Notes under the pieces: model-generated | Told to the model about the DNA's origin: nothing | The model's database searches: none | The model's input: the letters and a program-made list of their open reading frames with translations, nothing else | Shown here: piece after piece, positions 10,898 through 22,824 of the stretch | Layout: every line of letters starts with the position of its first letter | Numbering within the stretch: the stretch's first letter is position 1 | Origin: Epiperipatus broadwayi | Taxonomy: Eukaryota; Onychophora; Udeonychophora; Euonychophora; Peripatidae | NCBI GenBank assembly: GCA_028023455.1 | Contig: JAQFVV010000112.1 | Location: forward strand, 3,194,001-3,258,000 | DNA: 64,000 nt | Direction: 5' to 3' | Program-made: the position numbers and the translations under genes

Positions 10898-11926
10898 TTT
10901 TACAGCATATAGGACACACTTTTTTCTTCTTAAAATACATCTGAAATAAAGAGTGTGACATATACACCAATAATCAAAGTTATGAGATGAAATTTCAGTC
11001 AGTCTAAAACTTTTGGTTTATATTAATAAATAGTTTGTCACAGTGATTTTGAATAAACCATTTTCATAATTTCTTTTTTTGTTCTGTATAGATAATAAGT
11101 TGCATAGCATATTTTAAGTTTTATTACTGTAAGAGCAAGCATTCCAGTTAAATAGAGTTAAGATCCACTGACATCCCAAGATTACGATTCATCCAATGTG
11201 CACATGCGTGATCACACTTCAACAATGTACTATAACAATTTAAACTTTAAACTTGATCGATTTGTCCAGAACATTATCAGTGTTCTGTGATATTTGATGT
11301 TGAGATTTCTTGGAAAAACATGGTTAAACTATAATGCAGATTGTGTTATGATATGGCATTCAAGTTATGAGTGATTGCATATCCTTAAAGAACACAGAAA
11401 CAGGGAAGCAATGAGGAATTTCAGGTCTCCACCAACTGAAAAGATGATAAGAATTTGGAGAAGACAGGAAGAGGACTACAAAAATCTATGTATACTAAAC
11501 ACAATCTCTGATGTGAAATTGCAAAATGGCTAGAACTAGACGATTAGACCACAGAAGCTCGGACTTTTTAGTTTCCATAAAAATAATTATTCAACATGCA
11601 AGAGTGATAGCTATTAACAGATGCATCACTGATTTTACAGGATGAATATTATGGTGTTATAGACTCATGAAAAGAAATGACCTATGTATGTGGATTTAAA
11701 AAAATTACCTCTGGAGATGAATGTCTGGGTTTTGAGAAGATTAAGAGTTACCTAACTACAGTAATCCTAATTACATTTTTTAAAACATGAATAACTATAA
11801 AATTAGTATAGTAAATCATTATGAAAATTTATGACAAAATGTAGAAAATTATTTATTTTTTTTAAAAATATGTATAAAATGGAGGGAGGGGCATCTTTTA
11901 GCCGCTGCATCCTATATGCCGGTAAA
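10898..11926 (+). mobile_element. Pogo/Tigger-like DNA transposon, defective
   Basis: The ends are inverted: TTTTACAGCATATAGG at the left (10898-10913) and the reverse complement of TTTACCGGCATATAGG at the right (11911-11926). TA dinucleotides flank both ends, as expected for the Tc1/mariner superfamily. The interior of about 1 kb is too short for a full transposase with its DDE domain and carries only a decayed DNA-binding region (see the next entry). It is therefore a non-autonomous internal-deletion derivative that once depended on a full-length relative. Confidence 0.65.
11355..11745 (+). pseudogene. Decayed pogo-like transposase DNA-binding region
   Basis: Several frames must be combined. 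Pieces read FQVSTN, then KMIRIW with RRQEED, AKWLELD, INRCITDFTG and CYRLMKRNDLCM near 11660-11690, followed by KLPLEMN. This order resembles the N-terminal CENP-B-type helix-turn-helix pair of pogo/Tigger transposases, where a segment with WCYRFMKRNGL closes the second HTH. In the intact family this domain binds the transposon ends; the catalytic DDE domain would follow but is absent. Frameshifts and stops make it a pseudogene. The identification relies on family patterns recalled by eye and the frame choice is mine. Confidence 0.55.
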
Positions 11927-12942
11927 TATGTACTTAATCTTTCTTTTTTTTTTAAAAAAAACAAACAAAACAACAGTTTAAAATAGTAATTCTAATTTTT
12001 TTTAACAATTATTTCTCCAATCTATAAACTTCTTCAAAATAAACCATTAATTTTATTAAACTTCTTTAAAAAAAAAAACAATATAAATACGCATCTCTTC
12101 TTTTTATATATATTTTTAAAGAACAGTCATAGTTACACATTTGAAACTTTGTTATTCCACTTCTAAAAAACATTAAAAAAAATATAATCACACCTATTTT
12201 ACTATAAGGATTGCTTTTATTATGATTAAATTAGTTGTTATTAGATTTCCACATTTTAATGTAATTGAAATCTTAAATGGATTACTAGCCCTCTTGTCAG
12301 TTTTGTTAGGACTTATAACACTCCTACATTAAAAGAAAAGAAAAATTATAAAAGATATTATAAATTAATCTACAAGAGCCAAATTTTATGCCCTCACACA
12401 TTTGACAACATTCATTTCAGATTAATATTTTATTGATTAATATTTATCATTTATTTGGTTAAACGTTATCATAACATTATTCGTTCAGATATAAATTTTG
12501 AACTTCATTAAATATTAATATAATTATTATTATTAACTATAATCATACGCTAACGTTAGTCCATTTCCATTCCTCTTTTTTTTCATATGAAATATCATAG
12601 ATATACCTAAAACTTCTATTTCACCACATAAACTCACTTCAAACATATAAATACAGTATAGACAAATGAGGGAGGGAAAAACCCCCAAAATGCATTTCTG
12701 AATGAACCAATACTTTTCAGTTGGTCCAAGTCACCCTTTTCCATATATCTTCATCACCTTTATTTTTATCCATATGTTTGAAATACATGTATGTGTATAA
12801 AATAAAAGTTTTAAAATATTCATCAGAAAATACATGGTTACAATTTTAATACTTTTGACATTTTTTAATAAAATTGCCATATGTCTAACATTGTGTCTTG
12901 GAAATAATAAAGTATTATAAGTACATTATAATGTCATCATTA
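11927..12942. other. AT-rich DNA, nothing recognised
   Basis: A junction of 10 T followed by 8 A lies at 11944-11961. No other structure was seen. The last bases (TCATCATTA, 12934-12942) are the target duplication of the following element. Confidence 0.5.
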
Positions 12943-13275
12943 AAATACAAAATTCCACATGATCACTATTTCCTATGCTTACACAAACTGTTCAAAATAG
13001 AGACAAAACTCTCCATATAGTAGTGCCACTCAGTGCAAACCAAAGTAATCAATGGATGCAAGAAGGCTTGGGCATAAAATTCCTATTTAGTGCATACTCA
13101 TCCAATATGTCCAGACTAGTTTCTAGCTTGTGGCTTTCATCAATGAGGAATATTGATCTAAAAACCTTATCTAGTACTGACTCATTCAATATTTTATGCA
13201 CAATCCTTGCTTTCATTGATTACTCTGGCCTGCAGTGGCACTACTGTATGGAGAGTATTGTCTCTGTTTTTAACA
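12943..13275 (+). mobile_element. Hairpin element (family H1), flanked by a 9-bp repeat
   Basis: The leader CACATGATCACTATTTCC leads into an arm with CTCCATATAGTAGTGCCACTC. This pairs with the 3' part around 13230-13262, and the centre carries an AGACTAGTTTCTAGCTTGTG phrase. Flanking TCATCATTA occurs at 12934-12942 and 13276-13284; the similarity extends to 14 of 17 positions if mismatches are allowed. The 110-codon ORF 12975-13307 is a by-product: a similar peptide appears in the 15021 copy only because the DNA is repeated. Confidence 0.7.
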
Positions 13276-13284
13276 TCATCATTA

Positions 13285-14279
13285 TAATAATACTGCAGAT
13301 CATTTGATCTGGAATGTGTTTCATTTTGTTTTATAGATACAATTTCTGGAAGTTTAAAAACATAAATGGTTTAAATTACATTCTAATATGTTAGAATATG
13401 TATTTGCTAAAATATAAAATCAAATCTGTCTAACTTTCATATTTACTCATTATGAAATTTAACAAGAAGTAACAACACATCTGAAAGCTATGTGTAAATA
13501 ATATTTCTAAATCACTATATGTAAAGAATAGAATAATCTATTCTTTAACTTTTAATTATTTTAAGCATTACTTATTGATATTGTTGGGAAAAGAGAATGA
13601 AATTTGTTTATTAGTCTGGTTTAAATATGTTATGTTATCTGAATATCTAGTGAATGAATTTGGATCTCGTTTTTAACAACCTCCTAATATTAATAAAAGT
13701 TAGTTTGTGAATGTAAGTATTAAATACACATAGTTAATGTATATTAAATGTAAACAAAAGTAACAATACTTCTGGAAACTATATATAAACCACAGCCATA
13801 CATCAATAAATGCAAAGAATAGAATGGACATTTATTCTTTAATTGCTTTTGTGCTTAATTGTATGTCTGTGTGATGTAGAGATTAGATATAAGTTTTTGA
13901 TAGTTTTAGGCATTGATTTATTGGTGTTGTTGAAAATATGGTGAAATTTGCATGTTAGCTGATTTAAATATAGTATAAATCATTCAGAAATTGCTATTAA
14001 TTGCATTGGGACATTTACACATTATATCAAATTTAATAACTACATCACACACATACCTACAATTAAACACATAAATAATTATTCAGAGTTTTATCTTGTC
14101 AGTAAAACAGATAAGCATCTTTTATCATTCCACATTATTTTCCAATCATTTTTTAAATTTGGGTTATCTTTGTTTTTTAATCAAAGATTAATTTTTTTTT
14201 TTCAAATCTTATATCTTTCAAGATAATTCAATGGGAATTTTACCCAATTTCTGTACTTTTTATGTTTTCAGCTTATTTT
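13285..14279. other. AT-rich DNA, possible LINE 3' remainder
   Basis: Two related stretches, near 13430-13560 and 13745-13850, share AACAAAAGTAACAA-like and AAGAATAGAAT phrases, suggesting an old internal duplication. No coding remnant is clear, although this may be the worn 3' part of the minus-strand LINE that begins to be readable at 14280. Confidence 0.35.
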
Positions 14280-17050
14280 AACATTTTTGTTTATCAGCCT
14301 CCTTTGCATTCTTATTCATTTTACTCATCTTTTCAATATATCATGTCATTCACAGTTGATTGGATAATCACATGACATTTGATCATTAAAACTGAAGAAT
14401 TGAAATTTGACCCAAGAACTTTATCATTTGAGTCTTTACTCTGTACCAAATCACTTAGAGCAAATTAAAAAAAAAATCCAACATTACTTTACCAAATCAT
14501 TGGATCAATGTTTTCAGTGCTATATTCACTTTTTAAAAAAATTCCTGTAGCTTCCCATTTTAACCTACAATACTTATTGTAAGATTGAAGTTTCATAAAT
14601 ATGGAATCAACTTGTCATACAATTTTCTCAATGTTAATCTTAGTAGTGCTATGCAACCTAGCCATTTCTGTTGCATTTTGCTAAATATTCTTCAGAATAT
14701 GACAATATTCTGGATCTATATTTTGATGATCCAATACTTTAATTATCATCAACATGTTTACAGAATCAAATGCTTTTTCTTAATCCAAAACATAATAGCA
14801 ATTTATATTTGTTGAACCTTTCTATAACTTCTCTCAATACTTGGATATAATCTACTGTGATAAAACCAATCACCTTTTTATAATATAAAAATTCAAAATA
14901 TATTGGCAACTTAAATTTATGGGACCTTTCAATAGAATTTCTCAATACTTGGATATAATCACTGTACTAAAATCACTTTTATATCCAGTTTACTCTTTTG
15001 GTTCATTAAACTCTAAAGTTAAACCCACCAAACATCACATGATCACCATTTCTCATGCTTGCTCATGACTGTTATTAAAACAGGCAAAACTCTCCATACA
15101 GTAGTGCCACTCAGTGCAAGTCAGAGTAATCAATGGATTCCAGAAGACTTGTGCATAAAATCCCTATCTAGTGCCTATTCATCCAATATCCCCAGACTAG
15201 TTTCTGGCTTGTGGCCAGATCTAGGTGCAGTGTTCTCAGTTTCAAGTCTCCTCACTGATGAAAGCTACAAGCCAGATACTAGTCTGGGGATATTGGATGA
15301 GTAGGCACTAGATAGGGATTTTATACACAAGCCTTCTGGCATCCATTGATTATTCTGGCTTGCACTGAGTGGCACTTCTGCATGGAAAGTTTTGCCTGTT
15401 TTAAACTCTAAAGTTCTCTGTAAACTTGTAAATTATCTTGGTAAAGATTTTGTAGAGAACTACTAGAAGACTGATAGATCTGTAATTTGTTTTTCTTGAT
15501 CTCTTTTCATAAATTACTATTTTCTTCCAATTATCTGATACATCTTTATCATTTAGATATTTGGTATATAATTTTGCCAATTTTATTTCTGCTTATTTCA
15601 CTCATTTCTTTTTAAATATCCATAACAATCATATCACTTCTTGGATCTTTTTTCCTTCATAGATTTAATTGCACGAGTTATTTCTCTGTTTAAAATAGTT
15701 AGCAATTTAGAAGTTGTAATAACTATAGGAAATACTTCTATAATTCTTTATAGAGTTCTCTGACACATTTTGTGATATCATCTCTCTTTTAAGTAATAAT
15801 TCTATTTTCTTATTCTTTTCTATAGTTTTCCTTGCTAATTCACAATTATATTTTCTTATATCATTATTAACTCTTTTCCACATTATTTTACAAAACTCTA
15901 TATATTAATTTCTTCCTAATGGATCACCTTTATAAACATATATATTCTTTTCTTTATATATTTTTTTATATCAGTAAAAAAATTGCTGGAAAATTATTGC
16001 TTTTTTGTATCAGTTATCTTTCTTGTAGATCTTAATAGAATACCAATTATCTTCTTCTTACTGATTTCACTTAAGTTTAAATCATCTTCAGAATATTTTA
16101 ATATTTTAAAACAAATTACCAAGTTCTAATTTAAATTCCTTTGTGTTTCTAAAGATTAGGAATACCACTATTAATTCTGATTTTTTGAATAGTTTTGGTC
16201 TCTCTAGTTTTGCATTAAAACAAATCTTACATCTTCTCAATCAATTGATGATCACTTCTCCTGTTCAGTCTATTAAGAAAATTTCTATCTTGAAATGCAT
16301 ATTTTCTGTTATTCAAAATATAATCCAATTCTTCTGTATCATCATTGTATCTTTCAGGTCCATTTTACTTATTTTTAAAAATATAATCCAATAGATTTTT
16401 TTCCTAATACCACAAATCACTAAGCAATAATTTACCAGCATCCATTGATTTACCAGTTGCACTGGATGGTACTATGACACTGTTATAATACTAAAAGTCT
16501 GTGTCACTTTTCATTTTTATTACCATAACTAAATGTACTCATGGCACTTTCATCTTTCAGTCATTTACCAATTCCAGCATTAAAGTTTCCCAAGACAATT
16601 TTAAAATGGTGTTTGATCTGATCAAAATCCTTTTGTACAAGCATATAAAAATATCCTACTTTTTCACCACAATGAGAACTTATTCTCATTGCTTATCTGC
16701 ATTTGAGATCGGTTATTAAGTTGAATAACTAATCTTGCTACTCTGTCTGTTACAACACATTCTACTTTTTATTTATAATGAATTTCACCGTTTTTGCTCC
16801 CAATATTTGCTCTTTTGTGGAAAAGTATATGTCCATTTTTAAATCAATTATTTCTGCACATTTTATTCTAACTTGCAGTGTCTAATTCATAATATCCTAC
16901 TTCACTTGAAAATAATCTGAAGTTATCAGTATGTAAATAAAAGGTCATCATTTAATTGAATCTTTAATCAGAGAATTTTCAGCATCTCTGTTCTTACTAC
17001 TTTGAATAATGACTTTACAGTCTTTTGAAAATAAAAGTCATAATTTAGTT
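14280..17050 (-). mobile_element. RTE-like LINE, decayed, with endonuclease and RT remnants
   Basis: On the minus strand the fragments appear in the canonical order. Near 16593-16564 is LGNFNAGIGK, matching the GDFNA motif of the AP-endonuclease domain; a nearby VTDRVARLVIQLNNRSQMQI-like segment and a YGNKNEK-like segment fit RTE endonucleases. Near 15690-15640 is EITRAIKSMKEKRS, matching the linker before the RT (AIKSMKxGKAPGPDG). Near 14795-14751 is VLD-stop-EKAFDSVNML, matching the RT motif (VDYEKAFDSV). Near 14400-14280 is LGSNFNSS with TVNDMI, matching the post-RT LGS region. Stops and frameshifts are many, so it is an old dead copy, transcribed leftward. A hairpin element is nested at 15021-15400, and a short H1-like scrap occurs at 16438-16475. 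Confidence 0.7.
15021..15400 (+). mobile_element. Hairpin element (family H1) nested in a LINE, 15-bp target duplication
   Basis: Identical TTAAACTCTAAAGTT flanks lie at 15006-15020 and 15401-15415. The element starts with a one-sided leader (AAACCCACC then CACATGATCACC). Arms of about 135 bp, roughly 15085-15217 and 15255-15395, form a highly matched inverted repeat; CATACAGTAGTGCCACTCAG faces its complement near the 3' end. The 3' end of the element is the base of the hairpin. Arm similarity is very high by eye, so it is younger than the LINE it interrupts. The 81-codon ORF inside is a by-product of the arm. Confidence 0.85.
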
Positions 17051-17767
17051 TTGTCTGAAATGCTTAAAAATGTTTATTTTTAAAAAGGATCATTCACCCA
17101 CCTATTTATATTGCCTTTAGGAAAACTCATTTGATATTTTAGTTAAGAATTATTGCCTCTTAATGAAAGAATCAATAAGTAATAAGGAACTTTTAGAAGT
17201 TTAGGAGATATGGTAGAATGTACATCGTGACATAATGCCACTTTAATTTTTATATATACCAGATATACCCAGTCTATAAAGGCCATGTTTTTTTAATTAG
17301 TTACTTTAACAATTTTATTTCAGATTTAATGTAAATTAAACCAAAGATTTTAATATTATATAAATAAATTTGAGAAATTGACAATTGAAAAATTAAAAAA
17401 AAAAAAGTTTAGAGCAACCTGTCCTGTATGGTACACTTCAGAAATGTACTCGACAAGGTATTAATAAAACTAAATTAAAATTAAAATTTTTAAATATGCC
17501 TTTTATAGTTGATATGCAAATTTGACAGCATTATGGACAACTATAAAAATTATGGTTTGTTAATGGCGGAATTACTTCCTTTTCTATTATATATGCTTTG
17601 TAATAAAAATTACTTATAAAAGGTGAATTACTGCCTTTGCATAAAATACTCTAATATAAATTATGGTTTAATTAGGCATAGTTATTTATTTATAAAAACA
17701 AATTTAAAAGTTTTTTTTTTGATTTTTCAATTGTGAATTTGACAGCATTTGGCAAACATTTACATGT
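17051..17767. other. AT-rich DNA, nothing recognised
   Basis: No ORF, TIR or repeat relationship was recognised. Confidence 0.5.
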
Positions 17768-17866
<99 letters not shown>

Positions 17867-17931
17867 GATAGACAGACAGACAAATATATAGACAGACAGA
17901 CAGATAGATAGATAGATAAATAAATAGATAG
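17768..17931. repeat. TAGA microsatellite
   Basis: About 160 bp of GATA/TAGA units with GACA and AAATA variants in the right half. The minus-strand ORF 17704-17967, with repeated Tyr-Leu-Ser-Ile, is an artefact. Confidence 0.95.
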
Positions 17932-18739
17932 TTTAATGAGTATATTAATAATTGTACAGCTTATCAAATATGTAATGCTGACTATAAAAACCCATTCCTA
18001 GAACAAACAAGTTCAAATAGTCATTACTAAGATAATCCTCAAGCAGTATTTCTAAATATGTATTTAAAGGAATTTCCAAACAATGCCTAGCTTTTATTAT
18101 ATCAATGCCAATCTATTTTATCATATTAAAGATGATCAAGATAATTGATGAAAGATGGACAAGCATTATTTTCATTTTAATCTAATGTATTAACTATTAA
18201 TTATCGCAAAATTAGTTATCATTATATTTTCTCTTACTCTCTCATTTTTATTTATCCTACTCTTTTTAGTTATATATGTCAATACGGAGTTTGATCACTT
18301 TTATCTATTATATGTCATTGGCCATCTGTCCACATCAATTATGCCAATTCAATTCTATGTTTGTGTAATCATATTCCATTCATTTAATCAAGACATGGCA
18401 ATTCTGATTGTAATCTTTTTTTTTTTAAAGTTTTTTTTCCTTTTCAATCTACCTTTTTCTTTCTTTCTGAAATTAGAGTAGCCATATTCATATGTGAATG
18501 GCTGCTACCGATGATATGAATCAGAAGATAAGTTTAATATTAATTCCACGTTTTTGCTAAAGGAATAGATATAGAAAAAAATATGAGAAGGAATGTTGAG
18601 TGTCTTCTGTTTTATTTCATTTAAATGAGCTGAATGAATTTTGTTATGATAAAAATGAGATTATCATTTGAGGTAACTGCCTGGTTCTTTGTCACCTATT
18701 CACTTATCCACCTATTTTCCTATCAAAAGTCCACAGCAC
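17932..18739. other. AT-rich DNA, nothing recognised
   Basis: No coding or repeat signal beyond general AT richness. Confidence 0.5.
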
Positions 18740-21503
18740 ATCACATCATCAATAGTTAATAATGTTTATGAAAAATAGTAATAACAGTTGAAAGGATAAT
18801 TGAGTAAGATGTGAATGAAAAATGAATAATAAGAATAAGTTAGTAGAATATAAAATAAAAATAGAAGAAATCATGGAAGACTTTGTTGGGGGTGAATATA
18901 ATGGACTGATGTGGTGAAATAGAAAAAGTGGCAAATAAGATTTTAGATGAGAATATTCAGAAGAATAAAAGTAATAGGAAAGTGAGAATTAGTAAGAAGT
19001 ATAAAAGAGAGAAAAAAGCATGCAGTGAATATAAATGTGCTACTAAAAACAAAGAAAATGAAAAAGATGTTAATATTAAATGGGAAAAATATCTTTAAAA
19101 AAAAAAGTTGGCTAAAATAGATAATTATATAGAGAGAATGAAATTAAATAGTAAATTATTGGGGGATATTAATAAAAATGGAAAAACTGGGAGTAAAAAT
19201 TTTTGGAAATATATTAAAAGAAGGAGAGAAATAGTATTACTAGATGATGAGGAAAAAGAGTGTAGGCTAAAGAAGAATTAGAGACAATCTTAAATAAATA
19301 TGTAATGTATATAGAAAGATATTAGATGTAAAGGGAAGAGTGGTAACAAACATAAAAGCATACACATACAAATGGAAATTTAGATTTACAGAATATGAAT
19401 TGAATGAGGCAGGGAAGAAATTGAAAAATGGAAATGCAAGAAGCTTAGAGGTTTAGGAATCAGAGATGTTGATGAATTTGGGAAATACACAAAATTAAAT
19501 GTATTACTATGTTTTAATAAGATGGCACAAAAGAGAGAATTCCATCTGGAATAATACAAGAGTAAGGCTACTATTTAAAGGAAAGAGTAAGGATCATAGA
19601 ATGTTAAGCAATTAAAGACTGATAGTGGTAATGTCAGTGTTATATAAAATTTTTGCATATATAGTGACTGGAAGAGTTGCAAAATGAATGGAAGAAAATA
19701 ATATAGTGAGAGAAATACAAGGAGATTTTCAATCATATAGGCATATAGGAGATAGTTTATTTGTAGTCATATAACTTATAGATATGAGTAGGAATACAGG
19801 CAGACAGTTATATATGGTCTTTACAGATATAGAAAAAGCATTTGATAGAGTAAATAAAAATAGATTATCGGTAACTTTAGTAACTTTGGGAATGAATGAA
19901 GCTTTAGTGGATCTTATTAAAAGATTATATAAAAATAATTACTATATGTATCAGTTAAGAAATATAGAATCAGTTAAAGTTAAAAATGGGGTGAGACTAA
20001 AGCAAGGATGGCCTATGTCACCTATTTAGTATTTGTTATATTTGAGAGAAATGGAGAGAGCAATCAAAAGACTAGGAAGAAGGGTAGAGGTACCATTAGT
20101 AGATAGAAAGGATGTGTATATATTAATCAGGTCTTTTATTTGCTGATGATATGTTCTTGTGCGTAGAAAGTAGGGAAAGATAAGGAAGTCCTATTAAAGA
20201 CATGCACAAGGATGGATAAAGAAATGGAAATTAAATTTAGTGAAGTTAAATCAAAAATAATGATGATAAATGCTGGGAAAAGAGAAGAGAAAGAATTTTT
20301 ATTGGGGATATAAAATTAAATGTGGTGAATAGCTATAACTATTTGGGAATCATCTTAAGTAATCAGAGAAAATGCTTGAATGATTGGGAGAAAAAATTGA
20401 TAAATGAAGCAACAAAAAAAAAGGGGGGACTGACAAAGAATATAAGGCTTTTCATATAATAAATATGATGTAGATAAAATTGTATGAAAGGGAGAGGCAA
20501 TAGCACAATTAACTTATGGTAATGATGTGTTATGTGTTAGTAAAGGGGTGTTAGATTACTTAAAAAAGTACAAAGTGAAGTAGAAAGACATGCATTAGAT
20601 GCAGATGTGTGGACAAAAAATGATGAAGTTTTTATATGAGAGATGCAAAAAGCAAAATGAAAATGTTCAGTAGATTGCAGTTTATGGATAATAAAAAAAT
20701 AGCCAAAATAGTATTTAATTGAGTTATGAATAAAAAACAATCAGCAAGATGAGTGAGAAAGGTAATGTGTTATGCAGTAGATTTGAATAAAGACTTTATG
20801 TCAGTATACTCATATAAAGGTGAGATGATTGTCTTGGGAAAATTGTTGAGTGTTATAGAGGCAAAGAATGAGATAGAATAGATGCATTAATAAAAAATAG
20901 AGAGTTGGAGAGATGGAGAGCTAGTATGGAGAGTAAAAAGAGTTTAAATATATATAGAAGTAAACAGAATATTGTGTGCAAGCTAATTTATGATAATAGC
21001 TAGGAAAGTAGTTTACTGTTTAAGACTCAAACAGGATTACTAGCAACAAGGGAATATACACATAAATGAAAAAATATAGGTGATTTAGTCTACAAGTTAT
21101 GTAAGGAAAGCAAAGAAAATATTAGGCATCTGTTAATTGAATGTAAATATGTACAAGCAGAAAAGGTACAAATAATGAATTGGTGAAAGAATAAATATAA
21201 ACAAAGTAATTATACAGAAAGTAGGTTTTTGGTTTTTATGCTAGGTTTGAAAAAAAAGAATGGGATTTAAATATAAAGACCATAGAGTTGACAAAGATAA
21301 TGTTGGGGAAATGGGATGGAATAGGATAGAGAAAAATATGCGAAAAACTTAGGGTGTGAAATGAGAAAAAAAGGGAAGGTGGATAACAAGTTTCTCTGAG
21401 CATAGTGGCTGACAGTTTCCTGTCTCTGAAAAAAAAAGCCATAGTGCATCACATCACATAACAATAGGAATAGCCATATGACATCACATCACATAACAAT
21501 AGT
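18740..21503 (+). mobile_element. 5'-truncated LINE with RT and C-terminal Cys/His remnants
   Basis: The readable coding order on the plus strand is as follows. Near 19140-19225 is a pre-RT linker (NGKTGSKNFWKYIKRR). From about 19600 to 20165 is the RT domain. From 20440 is a post-RT segment (AQLTYGNDVLCVSKGVLDY). Near 21090-21150 is LCKESKENIRHLLIECKYV, resembling the C-terminal Cys/His knot of some LINEs, with one Cys of the usual CxxC missing. The upstream endonuclease is absent, so the copy is 5'-truncated. It ends in a tail where CATCACATCACATAACAATAG occurs twice (21448-21468 and 21483-21503). A similar string, ACATCACATCATCAATAG, lies at the start near 18738 and could be a target duplication. 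Several frames and stops show it is dead. The clade is not assigned; it differs from the RTE copy at 14280-17050. Confidence 0.75.
19602..20165 (+). pseudogene. Reverse-transcriptase domain of the LINE
   Basis: Upstream of the 81-codon open frame (19784-20029) the same product reads SVLYKIFAYIVTGRVAKWME then EIQGDFQSYRHIGDSLF, matching RT motifs 1-2. Inside it, FTDIEKAFDRVNK is the first catalytic-Asp motif, and GVRLKQGWPMSP matches the usual GVRQGCPLSP with an inserted Leu-Lys. Further on, LFADDM at about 20136-20153 is the YADD-type catalytic pair in another frame. These residues coordinate the metal ions for reverse transcription during target-primed integration. Stops near 19772 and 20028 and a frameshift before FADD show it is inactive. 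Confidence 0.8.
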
Positions 21504-22082
21504 GTCTGTTTGCAGGGGCATTTTCAAATAAAAATTACTGTACTCATTTATATCCATTTATTATTCGTCTGTTTAAACTAATGACTTGAATATTATAAAT
21601 ACTTTGAATATCTAAAAATTATTATAAATAATTGAAAATATCTGTTTAAAAAAAAGGGATTACAGTATATGTAAAAAAGAAAAAAAAAGGCAACATATTG
21701 AAGTTTTGCATATGGGATATTCAAAAATTATTCACTTCATTATCAGTCTTAAACAAATTTTTGTGATAATAAGCAAAGTTGATCAATTATCATCATCATC
21801 AACACCCTCATCATCATCATCATTATTTATCCTAATCAAATAGATGATTGCTTTAAATTATTTAAACTAGAATTCATTAAATTTGTATTAGAATCACCAA
21901 TTTTATATAAAACATTAAAGCAATAACAATTTTGTCCTCAACATTAATACAGATGACTTTAAAAAAGAAAGCTAATGTTTATTTCATTTAATGTTTTAAA
22001 AGATAGAGAAACAGACAAAAAATATATATACATAAATGGGTGGTTAGATGATTTAAGTGGTTAAATATTTAAATAAGTAAAA
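21504..22082. other. AT-rich DNA with a TCA microsatellite
   Basis: Imperfect ATC/TCA units lie at about 21787-21825. Otherwise nothing was recognised. Confidence 0.5.

Positions 22083-22824
<742 letters not shown>

Noticed and set aside
12975-13307. 110-codon ORF sharing a peptide with the ORF at 15059-15304 (VVPLSA, SAYSSN)
   Set aside because: The shared peptide comes from the arm of a non-coding hairpin element; the frame ends differently in each copy.
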